Source: Lachnospiraceae bacterium
Lineage (GTDB): Bacteria > Bacillota_A > Clostridia > Lachnospirales > Lachnospiraceae
Length of the DNA stretch: 15,493 nt
NCBI GenBank assembly: GCA_028694115.1
Contig: JAQUUB010000064.1
Location: 1 to 15,493 of the forward strand
Direction: 5' to 3'
Below, one piece after another: positions 1 through 7,789 of the stretch (positions within the stretch are counted from its first letter, which is position 1; each line of letters opens with the position of its first letter). The translations under genes were made by a program, and so were the position numbers. A model generated the notes under the pieces. That model was not told the origin of the DNA, ran no database searches, and saw only the letters and a list, made by a program, of their open reading frames with translations.

Positions 1-98
1 ATGAAAAAGTTAACGGATTATTAGGATTAGATTTTTTAAGAGAAGCAGGGATTATAATAGATTTAGTTGATTTGGTAATGTATATAAAGGAAATATAA
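1..98 (+). CDS. retropepsin-like aspartic protease, C-terminal fragment (cut by window edge)
   Basis: An open frame enters from the left edge (first whole codon at base 3) and stops at the TAA at 96-98, giving the last 31 residues of a protein. The tail contains GLLGLDFL followed by an IIDL segment. The hydrophobic-hydrophobic-G-hydrophobic-D-x-L pattern followed by a short beta strand is how bacterial retropepsin-like (clan AA) aspartic proteases usually end. The catalytic D-T/S-G motif would lie upstream, outside the window, so catalytic competence cannot be judged. There is no start codon or upstream context here. Alternative: an unrelated protein with a chance match over about 10 residues. 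Only the family-level resemblance is claimed. Confidence 0.5.
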   Translation, partial: EKVNGLLGLDFLREAGIIIDLVDLVMYIKEI

Positions 99-125
99 AA
101 TTATAATATGTTTCCGAACACCCCT

Positions 126-349
126 CACGTTGAGTGCGTAGTAATGATGTCAAGGGTTGAAAAGTAAAAGGCTTGAAAGTGTAGTAAATAAGGGGTTCTG
201 CGTATTTTTCTAATTTGCAGAATGGCAGAACCCCTTGTAAAATGGATACTCTACAGGAATATATCTACTGTAAAAAAGTCGCATAGTTGAGTAGACAGGA
301 TTGCTTTTGGGTAGGTTGAGTAGATAGAAATGTTGCGAGAATAGGCTAA
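126..349 (+). repeat. copy A of a diverged intergenic repeat (element flanking the recombinase block)
   Basis: This matches 2395-2646 in order and orientation. The shared parts are CACGTTGAG, then AGTAGTAA or GTAGTAA plus GATGTCAAG, then a run ending in AATAAA/AATAAG directly before a hairpin. After that come two GTTGAGTAG-type nonamers 29 bp apart and a final GGCTAA. The overall length differs by about 20 bp because of the hairpin loops. The copies are too diverged for recent duplication and have no coding potential that I can see. Strand is given by the terminator-like polarity of the hairpin in copy B. Confidence 0.6.
190..236 (+). repeat. 12-bp perfect inverted repeat (RNA hairpin without T-tract)
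   Basis: The arms AAGGGGTTCTGC (190-201) and GCAGAACCCCTT (225-236) are perfectly complementary around a 23-nt loop. No T-run follows on the plus strand, so it is not a clean intrinsic terminator. The equivalent hairpin of copy B (2460-2529) does end in six T residues. Confidence 0.7.
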
Positions 350-454
350 TTAACATTGCTGAAATGAAGATTGATGATGATTAGGCAGGAGAAATTTTAG
401 AATGTAAGATGGTTGACATCAGTATATTGTTATCGAGGGTGTAGGTGAAAATAT

Positions 455-1345
455 ATGTATGAAAATGAAATGATAATAGCCGTTAAGGATGGTGAAGGAA
501 AAATCATAGCAGAACAATCTTATCATGAATTTTTAAGTGGAAAGAAAAATATAGAAATATTAAATTATTACACAGGACAAAAGTTATTTGATATATTGTA
601 TGATGATTTAGATATGATAAAGTATGAAGATAATAAGTTTATGATAAAAGTAATGCTTGAATTAAATCCAATGCGAACAGTAATGAAAATACTTGGAAAA
701 ATCGCAGAAGCAGTAATTGTTCGGAGATGCAATGAAGATGAAGAATTGAATAAGAAATGGTTGTCTATTGCAAGAGGTAAAAAAGCGAAATGGAAGACGG
801 TAGATAAGTTTAGGGCAGTAGGAACTGGTTTGAAATCAACTCAGCAATTATATCCAAGTATATACAATCCATTTGATACTCAAAGAGATATCGTTTGGGT
901 TGATGAAGAGGGGATGATGGCAATAATAAAAAAATCATCAGTGGCAGGAATGAATGCTGGTTTACAGGTAAAAGTGAGCCGAGATGGAATGGGATATTTC
1001 TTTCGAGACTTATGTAATATGCGATATGAAATACCAGTTGTATATTTTGACATCTGTAATGATTATGATAATGTTATGAGGGAATTACGTATAAACCAGA
1101 TGCAGTTTTCTTGTCCGAATCCATCTATTCCGTTAGAGGAAAAATTTGTAAAAGCAAGTGCTATAGATTATGAAGGCTATCGAGAAGTCTGTTACTATGA
1201 GGATTTAGTTATGGCGCTTGTTCAAAATAAAATAACACCAGACGGATTATTAAATCATGGTATAACCATGAAGAGTAAAACATTACAAAATGCTCTTATT
1301 ACAGCATCCTTATCTGAGTTACCTATTAATAATATCACGTATTGA
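455..1345 (+). CDS. uncharacterised 296-aa protein, possible PD-(D/E)XK nuclease
   Basis: I do not recognise a named family. The order and spacing of residues fit a restriction-endonuclease-like core: a helix with GKIAEA (Glu85), a strand RDIVWV (Asp145), then GLQVKVS (Gln171-x-Lys173), then a hydrophobic strand IPVVYFDI (about 193-200). E...D...QxK is the layout seen in Mrr/resolvase-like members of that superfamily. No signal peptide or membrane segment is visible. The ATG follows a modest GGTG-type ribosome site. The gene is strongly AT-rich and sits 31 bp upstream of the recombinase pseudogene on the same strand, between two copies of a non-coding repeat, so it may be cargo of a decayed mobile element. 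The nuclease call is inference from a few residues; the gene itself is well supported by its long uninterrupted frame. Confidence 0.75.
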   Translation: MYENEMIIAVKDGEGKIIAEQSYHEFLSGKKNIEILNYYTGQKLFDILYDDLDMIKYEDNKFMIKVMLELNPMRTVMKILGKIAEAVIVRRCNEDEELNKKWLSIARGKKAKWKTVDKFRAVGTGLKSTQQLYPSIYNPFDTQRDIVWVDEEGMMAIIKKSSVAGMNAGLQVKVSRDGMGYFFRDLCNMRYEIPVVYFDICNDYDNVMRELRINQMQFSCPNPSIPLEEKFVKASAIDYEGYREVCYYEDLVMALVQNKITPDGLLNHGITMKSKTLQNALITASLSELPINNITY

Positions 1346-1376
1346 TTTGTAAAGAAAAATACCAAGGAGGTGCAGT

Positions 1377-2283
1377 ATGAAAGAAAATTCAAAAATACAT
1401 TTCATACCAGCTGCACCAAAGCGGAAAAAAAGAGTAGCTGTTTATGCCAGGGTAAGTACAAACGATGTGGAGCAATTAAAAAGCCTTGCTGTACAAGTAT
1501 CTGCATTTACAAGATTAGTAGCATCCACACCGGGGTGGTTACTGGTTGATGTTTATATGGATGTTGCATCTGGTAAAGCTGGCACAGCAAGAAAAGAATT
1601 TGCTCGTATGCTTGAAGATTGCAAGGCACATAAAATAGAAATTATCCTGACAAAGAACATCAGCCGATTTGGAAGAGATACCGTTGAGATTTTGGAGGCT
1701 TTAAATCAGCTAAAGCTTCTTGGTATTCGTGCAATATTTGAACAAGAAGATTTGGATACTGCCAATACAGATAGTGACTTGATGATTTCTATTATAGAAG
1801 CACTTGCTCAAGCAGAAAATGAATCAAGAAGTGAAAATATTAAATGGGGCATTAAACAACGAGCTGCCAATGGCAGTTCTAAACTTTACGATAGAAAGTG
1901 CTACGGCTATACACGTGATTCTAATGGCAGCCTTATCATTGATGATATCGAAGCTAAAAATGTACAAATATCTTCACAGGAAGAGTGTTATTGGAATTCT
2001 TAAAGAGTTAGAACAGCAAAGGATAAATCCCCCTACTGGAAAGGATAAATGGTGTAAACGTAACATTGATGTGATGCTGAGTAATGAGAAATATGCAGGT
2101 ACAGTTCGCCTCTTGGATTCTGAAAAACATGAAGTGCAGTATGTTTCTGAAAATAATAATCCTGCGATTATATCAAAAGAAACCTTTCAGGCAGTACAAA
2201 TTGAAAAAGTACATCGTAGTAATGTGACACAAGCCGAAGGCGGAAATCAGAGGAAAAATAAAAAATACAGTTCAAAAAAGTAA
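1377..2283 (+). pseudogene. large serine recombinase, frameshifted and C-terminally truncated
   Basis: The start has an ideal AAGGAGGTG site. The first frame (1377-2003) holds the resolvase catalytic domain: YARVST with the nucleophile Ser27, and SRFGRD (96-101) with the Arg pair of the active site, followed by the beginning of the recombinase domain. Around base 1968 the coding frame changes: EAKNVQ runs in the first frame, and YLHRKSVIGILKEL continues in the next frame to the stop at 2281-2283. Comparison with the usual family sequence between these blocks suggests about five residues are missing, a net loss near 14 nt. The second half stops right after KKYSSKK, where related proteins continue into a zinc ribbon and coiled coil, so roughly 200 residues are lost. 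Intact relatives are usually above 450 aa; this composite is about 300. It probably once mobilised a Clostridia integrative element and is now inactive. Confidence 0.85.
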
Positions 2284-2315
2284 AATAGCCTAATCGAGAT
2301 TGATTATTTCTATAA

Positions 2316-2358
2316 GACAAAAAGGATGTTAAACCTGTATAGATACTGCATTTTTGTC
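2316..2358 (+). repeat. 8-bp inverted repeat behind the recombinase pseudogene
   Basis: GACAAAAA (2316-2323) and TTTTTGTC (2351-2358) are perfectly complementary around a 27-nt loop. The 3' arm is T-rich, so it could act as a weak terminator of the recombinase transcript. With a stem this AT-rich the call is tentative. Confidence 0.35.
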
Positions 2359-2394
2359 ATAAAAATGAGAGCGTAGGAAATAGCCTAAAAATTA

Positions 2395-2646
2395 CACGTT
2401 GAGACAGTAGTAAAGATGTCAAGAAAAGATAAATGAAGGTGTGTAAAGCACTAATAAATAAAGGATTTCTGAGATTAGAGGTAACACTGCCTGTTTTTTG
2501 GTGGTGCGCTTCTGATTCGGGAATCCTTTTTTCGAGTTGAAAGGAAACATATAAGTAAGTGGAAAAGTTGTATAGTTGAGTAGGTAGATTAGATGTTGGG
2601 GAGTTTGAGTAGTTGATTTAGATGTAATAATTTTTGAGTGGGCTAA
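2395..2646 (+). repeat. copy B of the diverged intergenic repeat
   Basis: It matches copy A at 126-349: CACGTTGAG (2395-2403), AGTAGTAA plus GATGTCAAG, AATAAA before a hairpin, nonamers GTTGAGTAG (2575-2583) and TTTGAGTAG (2604-2612) again 29 bp apart, and GGCTAA at 2641. Its position immediately 3' of the recombinase fragment mirrors copy A, which is immediately 3' of the protease fragment. Confidence 0.6.
2460..2532 (+). terminator. terminator-like hairpin in repeat copy B
   Basis: AAAGGATTTC (2460-2469) pairs with GGGAATCCTTT (2520-2529 used, one G-U pair) and is followed by a T-run covering 2527-2532. The loop is long, about 50 nt. It is plausible as an intrinsic terminator for plus-strand transcription from the recombinase block. 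Confidence 0.45.
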
Positions 2647-2658
2647 ATTGATAAATAG

Positions 2659-2697
2659 AAAAAAATCCCACTAGAAAGAGTTCAGAGGGATTTTTTT
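2659..2697. terminator. bidirectional intrinsic terminator
   Basis: AAAAAAATCCC (2659-2669) and GGGATTTTTTT (2687-2697) form an 11-bp perfect stem with a 17-nt loop. The T-run serves the plus strand and the A-run becomes a T-run on the minus strand. It would end both the left plus-strand block and the minus-strand operon whose last gene, res, stops at 2825. Confidence 0.8.
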
Positions 2698-2701
2698 CTG
2701 T

Positions 2702-2818
2702 TTATTTAGTACCAGAGCATTCTTGAATTTTTCTGTCTTCAGATTTACATTCTATAAGACCATTTGCATGACCGCCTATTACGATGGTGGAAAGATTACG
2801 AAAAAGAACATCATTATC
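2702..2818 (-). other. short open frame, possible gene remnant
   Basis: On the minus strand a 38-codon frame between two stops has no ATG but reads like protein, including GGHANGLIECKSEDRKIQE before its stop at 2702-2704. It starts 3 bp beyond the res stop codon in a different frame. I do not recognise it. It could be the tail of a gene lost when the operon was inserted, or chance. Confidence 0.2.
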
Positions 2819-2824
2819 TTAAAT

Positions 2825-5332
2825 TTAGTCTTCTCGTACAGCATCTGTATCGAAAATTCTATCAAGTTCTTCGTTTGATGTTATACCACGAACCTTATTC
2901 ATAACTGTTGTTTTTCCCATATCTAATCGATAGAAATGTTCGCGACCATCTACACCTTTTTTTAGACGAATGAGCTGAATCCTACCAAATTTATCCCAAT
3001 GTTTTTCTGCAAACTTTGCTAAGCCAACTGCCTTGGGGTAATTGTCCTTGCGACTAGGGTCGTGTGGTTCTAGAATATCGAAGATATAACCCTGCGCATC
3101 AGATCTAACAACTAGTAAATCTGGGAACATAGAAGTAGTAATACCGCTGACTTCATACGGGATTTCGAGTGACCACTTCTTACGGTCGAGATTGCGTAAC
3201 CAGCAGACGGCACCATTTTTAAGTTCTTCTGAAATAACTCCGTTTTCCCATTGGTTTAGTGATATTTGAAATGTCCCATCTTCGGAACAGTAAAGATGCT
3301 GTTCAAATTTTATACTATCATCTGGTATAGAAAAATCGATTGAGTCCGGCAATAGCCATGGTACAGAAATCGGTTGTGCTGAAGCATTGATTAATCTTTC
3401 ATAGACATTTTTTCGCGACTCGTTCAGTCTGGCAATGGACCGCTTGTTATTCTCATAGAGGGTAATAAATTCTTTTTCTGCATAGGCATTTATCCGTTCC
3501 ATTGCGTCTGTATCACTTGTGAGAACGATGATTTCTTTTTTTATATCAATATGGTCACGGGTACTGTGCTTAATCCAATATTCCTTGTGCAAGCCCTCTC
3601 CTAACAGCTTTCCGGCTTGCTCAAAATGTCTGGAAATATCAAATTCGGATACCGTCATCGTATGGGTTGTTTCATCAAAGGAGTAGGCATTGTCTCCATA
3701 TTCAAATATCAGTGTGCCAAGAGTAAATCCGGTGATTGTAGCCGCTCGGCTGTCAAAGTATCCGCTTTCTTTTATTCGGGTAATTTCCTCATCCATTTTT
3801 GATAAAACTGCATTTTTAGTAGCCTTTTGTGCCTCCAAATCAATGCCGTCCATCGTCAGCGCGCGGGAAAGCTGTATTAATAACTTAAGCGGGGCCTGCT
3901 TGCGGGACGAATCTACCCGATATGTGATTAGATCATCCACTGCATCAAACACATCAGAATAGGCAAGGTTCCGCCCAAGTGTAACAAGTTCCTTACTAGT
4001 TCCCGTTTCTGTGGGCATAACTTCTTCGCTGTCACGTAGAGCATTAACTACATTCTTCACTGTATTTTCATCAAAATACGGAAGAAATAAACTAACACTG
4101 TTAAGCTCAGCATCAGAGGAAATTCTTCTTGCTAAAGGAGTACGAATCATGCGGCCTAAAAGCTGAGCAATATAAGTATAGTCCTGAGCACTGCGGAATG
4201 ACATCATAGTCTCAGCGCGTGGGCAGTCCCAGCCTGTGGAAAGGTTCATTTTAAAAAACACAACCATGACATGTTGATCTTCTTCAATTCGAGATGCTTC
4301 AATTTTTTGAATTTCAACATCACGCACTTTAAGAGTGCTGCGGTCATTAAATGTATGTACCGCTTCTCCGGGTTGCAATTTGCGTCCTAGAGTTTCCTCT
4401 AGTAAATCGATGCAAGTCCCTAAATTAGTATGTGTTGCTTCACGTTCACTGCCATCCTCAACCTGAACAACAATAATGGGATTAACTAGTTTTTCGTTTT
4501 CCCGCTCACAGTAAGATTTCCAATGAGTGCACTTTTTAATCCAATTATCCACTGCACCTTTGAACATGGTCATATCTGCACCCAATTGAATATCTGGATA
4601 GTGAATGATGATTCTATCTTTTAAAAGCCCAGATTCACGTACCCGCTCAGGCGGAACGATGATTTTTTGGACCGTTGATGCCGTTCCGGCAATCAAGTTA
4701 TCAAATCTTTGGGGAGTAGCAGTCACACCGATAACCAGAGGCATGACACAGAGGCCATCTTCTTTGCTGCCCTTGATAAATTTTTGCATGATAGACTGAG
4801 CTTTGTTTTCTGCTTGAACAGATGTATAAGTGCCTCTATGGGCCTCGTCAATCACTATATAAAACTGCTTTGGGTTACGTTGGGCAGAGTTAGTGAGTGT
4901 TTCCCATATGGAATACTGACGCTTATCAGATGTTCCTGTCAGTAATTTATCAGAGCCAAGTTTTTGAGTGTTCAAAAAATAAATGCAGCCGCCCTCGAAA
5001 TATTCAGCATTAAAGGTTGAATCAATTGTCACTAGATCGCGGACACGGATTTTATCAGACTTACTTTCGACTTTAAGTCTTGTTTGTTCGTTAAGCTCCG
5101 GGGAATCAGAGAGCCAAATGAAAACGGAATCTGGATCCCCAATGCTATCTGTGCTACCGTATAATATGTCCTCAAAAAGTGTTGTCATAATAATGGTTTT
5201 TCCCGACCCCGTCGGCGCGGAAAATGAAATTATCTGTGGTTTGTTTTCACGCCAAACTGAATGAGAATCTTTGATAGCAGAATGTAGTTCGGCAAGTGCC
5301 GTTTCTTGGAATGAAAATAGTGTATCCCTCAT
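2825..5332 (-). CDS. res: type III-like restriction enzyme Res subunit (DEAH helicase-nuclease)
   Basis: At 835 aa this is a superfamily 2 translocase with a C-terminal nuclease region. Motif I is APTGSGKT (Lys45), motif II DEAH (162-165), motif III TAT (204-206), then STGWDCPRA (365-372) and motif VI QLLGRMIR (390-397). In type III systems Res uses ATP to translocate or diffuse along DNA and cuts when bound with Mod. The C-terminal nuclease candidate is FPDLLVV (Asp738) followed by FDILEPHD (Asp752 to Asp758), in which the usual E-x-K is D-x-L. The ATG lies 3 bp after the mod stop codon and its GGAGGG site lies inside the end of mod, so translation is probably coupled. It is the last gene of the operon, with a terminator about 130 bp downstream. 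The helicase and pairing with Mod are certain; active cleavage is inferred. Confidence 0.9.
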   Translation of the reverse strand: MRDTLFSFQETALAELHSAIKDSHSVWRENKPQIISFSAPTGSGKTIIMTTLFEDILYGSTDSIGDPDSVFIWLSDSPELNEQTRLKVESKSDKIRVRDLVTIDSTFNAEYFEGGCIYFLNTQKLGSDKLLTGTSDKRQYSIWETLTNSAQRNPKQFYIVIDEAHRGTYTSVQAENKAQSIMQKFIKGSKEDGLCVMPLVIGVTATPQRFDNLIAGTASTVQKIIVPPERVRESGLLKDRIIIHYPDIQLGADMTMFKGAVDNWIKKCTHWKSYCERENEKLVNPIIVVQVEDGSEREATHTNLGTCIDLLEETLGRKLQPGEAVHTFNDRSTLKVRDVEIQKIEASRIEEDQHVMVVFFKMNLSTGWDCPRAETMMSFRSAQDYTYIAQLLGRMIRTPLARRISSDAELNSVSLFLPYFDENTVKNVVNALRDSEEVMPTETGTSKELVTLGRNLAYSDVFDAVDDLITYRVDSSRKQAPLKLLIQLSRALTMDGIDLEAQKATKNAVLSKMDEEITRIKESGYFDSRAATITGFTLGTLIFEYGDNAYSFDETTHTMTVSEFDISRHFEQAGKLLGEGLHKEYWIKHSTRDHIDIKKEIIVLTSDTDAMERINAYAEKEFITLYENNKRSIARLNESRKNVYERLINASAQPISVPWLLPDSIDFSIPDDSIKFEQHLYCSEDGTFQISLNQWENGVISEELKNGAVCWLRNLDRKKWSLEIPYEVSGITTSMFPDLLVVRSDAQGYIFDILEPHDPSRKDNYPKAVGLAKFAEKHWDKFGRIQLIRLKKGVDGREHFYRLDMGKTTVMNKVRGITSNEELDRIFDTDAVRED

Positions 5333-5335
5333 TTA

Positions 5336-7768
5336 TTAATCCCTCCTGCTTCCCAACACAAAGTTATCGATATAATCACGATATAGTTGGTAAGTGTTAT
5401 TTACTTTTATCCTTGATGCCATTTCACGGAAAGCCTCCTCGGAGTTTGTTACAAAGTAGACAACCCGAATATTATCCTCTTCCGAAAGTTTTTCGGCAAA
5501 TTCTGCATACTTTGTTTCGTCAATGAGAACAGCGAAACCGTTCTGTGGGAGAATTAACATCTCAGGTTCCTCGAGGCTAATTACTTCTGGTCGCCTTCCG
5601 ATAGCACCAGATTTAAGCCAAAGCAACGGTAGTATTTCACGGAATTGTCGACCCAATGACACACTGTTTCTATCTAAAAATCCAAGTTTGAAATATTCAG
5701 TGTTTGCAGGAAATCCCTCGCTCATGTGACGTTTAACTTGTGATGTTACATTTAGGGGTCCTAGTAAATCGGAAACCTGTGTTTTAATTTTCTTAAATAC
5801 TGCCGCTTCCTGTATCACGATATAAAAGTCTGTGATATGATCTTCCAGCGCATCCAGCCACTCATCAACAGCATTTACATCAAAAAGAATCGACGCTGAA
5901 TGTTTATCTGAAACTATGAATTTACTATCTGCTTTTACCAACGTTTGTGGTAGTTCTGGTTTCCCGTCTTTACTGCGAAGCAAAGAAACAAGCTGCTTTT
6001 TAGCACTGCTCGTTAGCCCTGCGGGATTTTCTACAAAGCCAAGTTGATAGAATGAACGTTCTGCTTCTTTTGTAGTAGTTAGATTTGTAAAATAATCGCC
6101 TGTCAGTGTTGTACCATCGTCACGTTTACCAAGGATGCTATATTTTGTCCTCGGCCAGGTTACTGCGCGGCAAATACCGTGCTCCTCCCAGTTAGGATCA
6201 CCAGGCTGGTAACCACTTTTTTGCAATGATTTTGATTCAGAGTCAGATACCTCATTGTTGGTGACTAAAATGCAACGACGATTGCCATTGTCCTCAGCGT
6301 TCAAAAGATTTACAGCATGAAGTGTAGTACCGCTACCTGCAAAAAAGTCAACGATGAGAGCATCAGGTTTATTTATCACAAAAGTTCGCAAAACATCATA
6401 TACAGCATATAGAGCTTTAGGAAATGGAAATTTAGTATTAGTTAAAATATTTCCTAAGATTTGGCTCCCATATGAATTGGCATCATGTAGATTTTTACAC
6501 CATGCAGTAGTTACTTTCTTAGGTTGCCCGTTAGGGATAGTAACAATTTTCGAACCGTCTTCACGCACACCTGTTATGTTATATAAGCCATCTAGTACTT
6601 TTTGTATACTAGGCATGGTAACATAAGCAAAGTTATATGGTTGATGAGGACTTGTGCTTTTAGTTGTTCGAACAAAACTGTTATTTAAAGCATATTGAAG
6701 GCTGGGTTTTGTGAGGCCCCAGTTCATGTGTTTCCCATCTTCTCTAATAGGGAATACAGGAATTGCTCCAGCGATTTCAGGTGCTTCTGCAAGTTCTTGG
6801 TCAGGTGTCAATGCTTCGCCTATATGTACAATTTTATCGGTTTGAGTATCAACATAAATAGGATAAAATTGTCTAACCCCTCCTTTTTTAGTCCCTCTAG
6901 CAGATTCAACATCACTTCTACGCAGATAAGGCCAGCGGATTTCCTTTTCCTTTGAATCTTCTATTTGTTCAAAGGAAATAGAATCTCCCAAGTATACAAC
7001 TATAAGATATTCATCAACTTGAGAAAGTCTTCCATTTCTAGCTTTACCCTTAGGATTAATTGTGATGTCAATTATTTGTTTCTCACACCCATTAAATAGT
7101 TCATCTAAAAGAATACCCAAAGAAAATAATTCATTATCATCAATTGCGATAATAAGAATTGAGTTTTGAGGGTTTAAAATATGTTTAGCTATTTTTAAGC
7201 GTTTTTTCATCATTGAAAGCCATTTGCTATGTCGCCAATTATCGGAAGCATCTACATAATCATTGTTATACTTCCAATCTCTTGAACCAGTGTTATAAGG
7301 TGGGTCTATATAAATACAATCCACCTGCTTGGGGTAGAGGTACTCCAGCAACTGGAGAGCGTGGTAATTGTCTGCTTCAATGAGGGTGTGCCATAGACTA
7401 TTATTAGGAGCATTCTCTACAAAATCAATCGGTTGGAGCATTGGAAATATTGGTTCTCCAAACTGTGCAACTGAAACCAACTCAGTAAGTGGAATGTTAG
7501 CGATATCGCCTGTTGATTTATTGCGGCAAAAGGCGGTATCGCCATCTAAATTCAACACAGTATATACATCATTGATATGGCCCGTTTTTTGTGCAACGGT
7601 CGAGCCACGTTGTACAGCAACATCGTAAAGTGGAGTACATTCAGGAATGTGCTCTTCGAACACAAGTCCAAATTTTTTATTTTTTGATATGCGGGCATAT
7701 TCCTGTTCCAAGCGACTACGCAAGGAAGTGTCAGGAATTTGACGTAGTAAATCATTTATTGCAGCCAT
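5336..7768 (-). CDS. mod: type III-like adenine-N6 DNA methyltransferase (Mod)
   Basis: At 810 aa this is a site-specific amino-methyltransferase. The catalytic motif IV DPPY (155-158, YIDPPYNTG) comes before the SAM-binding motif I DFFAGSGTT (474-482), the order of beta-class enzymes such as type III Mod. The roughly 300 residues between them include the target recognition region and are unusually AT-rich in codon use. The last 200 residues extend beyond typical Mod proteins of about 650 aa; this part is unrecognised and has no visible catalytic motif. Mod defines the recognition site, methylates one strand and is needed by Res for cleavage. The ATG has a GGAGG site 11 bp upstream and lies 21 bp after the ABC ATPase stop, so the RM pair appears to be co-transcribed with the ABC-3C genes. 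No simple-sequence repeat suggesting phase variation was seen. Confidence 0.92.
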   Translation of the reverse strand: MAAINDLLRQIPDTSLRSRLEQEYARISKNKKFGLVFEEHIPECTPLYDVAVQRGSTVAQKTGHINDVYTVLNLDGDTAFCRNKSTGDIANIPLTELVSVAQFGEPIFPMLQPIDFVENAPNNSLWHTLIEADNYHALQLLEYLYPKQVDCIYIDPPYNTGSRDWKYNNDYVDASDNWRHSKWLSMMKKRLKIAKHILNPQNSILIIAIDDNELFSLGILLDELFNGCEKQIIDITINPKGKARNGRLSQVDEYLIVVYLGDSISFEQIEDSKEKEIRWPYLRRSDVESARGTKKGGVRQFYPIYVDTQTDKIVHIGEALTPDQELAEAPEIAGAIPVFPIREDGKHMNWGLTKPSLQYALNNSFVRTTKSTSPHQPYNFAYVTMPSIQKVLDGLYNITGVREDGSKIVTIPNGQPKKVTTAWCKNLHDANSYGSQILGNILTNTKFPFPKALYAVYDVLRTFVINKPDALIVDFFAGSGTTLHAVNLLNAEDNGNRRCILVTNNEVSDSESKSLQKSGYQPGDPNWEEHGICRAVTWPRTKYSILGKRDDGTTLTGDYFTNLTTTKEAERSFYQLGFVENPAGLTSSAKKQLVSLLRSKDGKPELPQTLVKADSKFIVSDKHSASILFDVNAVDEWLDALEDHITDFYIVIQEAAVFKKIKTQVSDLLGPLNVTSQVKRHMSEGFPANTEYFKLGFLDRNSVSLGRQFREILPLLWLKSGAIGRRPEVISLEEPEMLILPQNGFAVLIDETKYAEFAEKLSEEDNIRVVYFVTNSEEAFREMASRIKVNNTYQLYRDYIDNFVLGSRRD

Positions 7769-7789
7769 ATTTTTTTAATCCTCCTATGT

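Larger units (their letters stand above)
99..454. other. 356-bp intergenic region holding copy A of a duplicated non-coding element
   Basis: No open frame with coding character was seen. The region holds the block CACGTTGAG at 126-134, a 12-bp perfect hairpin at 190-236, and two GTTGAGTAG nonamers (286-294 and 315-323) spaced 29 bp start to start. All three reappear in the same order at 2395-2612. A TTGACA at 413-418 resembles a -35 box, but no acceptable -10 hexamer lies 16-18 bp downstream, so no promoter is called for the gene at 455. Confidence 0.6.
2284..2824. other. 541-bp intergenic region between recombinase pseudogene and res
   Basis: From left to right it holds: ATAGCCTAA twice (2285-2293 and 2380-2388); an 8-bp inverted repeat GACAAAAA/TTTTTGTC (2316-2323 and 2351-2358); copy B of the intergenic repeat (2395-2646); a bidirectional terminator (2659-2697); and a short minus-strand open frame (2702-2818). 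No complete gene was seen. Confidence 0.6.

Noticed and set aside
413..441. TTGACA as a -35 box for the gene at 455
   Set aside because: No TATAAT-like hexamer lies at 16-18 bp spacing; GAGGGT-like sequence occupies that place.
1377..2283. Programmed frameshift making a functional recombinase
   Set aside because: No slippery heptamer followed by a stem was seen at 1960-1975, residues are missing at the junction and the C-terminal zinc-ribbon half is absent, so decay is simpler.
3617..5264. Several plus-strand open frames of 60 to 90 codons across res
   Set aside because: They are antisense to a long gene with clear helicase motifs, have no ribosome sites and no recognisable domains.
5336..7768. 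Phase-variable mod with simple-sequence repeats
   Set aside because: No long homopolymer or short tandem repeat tract was seen within the coding region.
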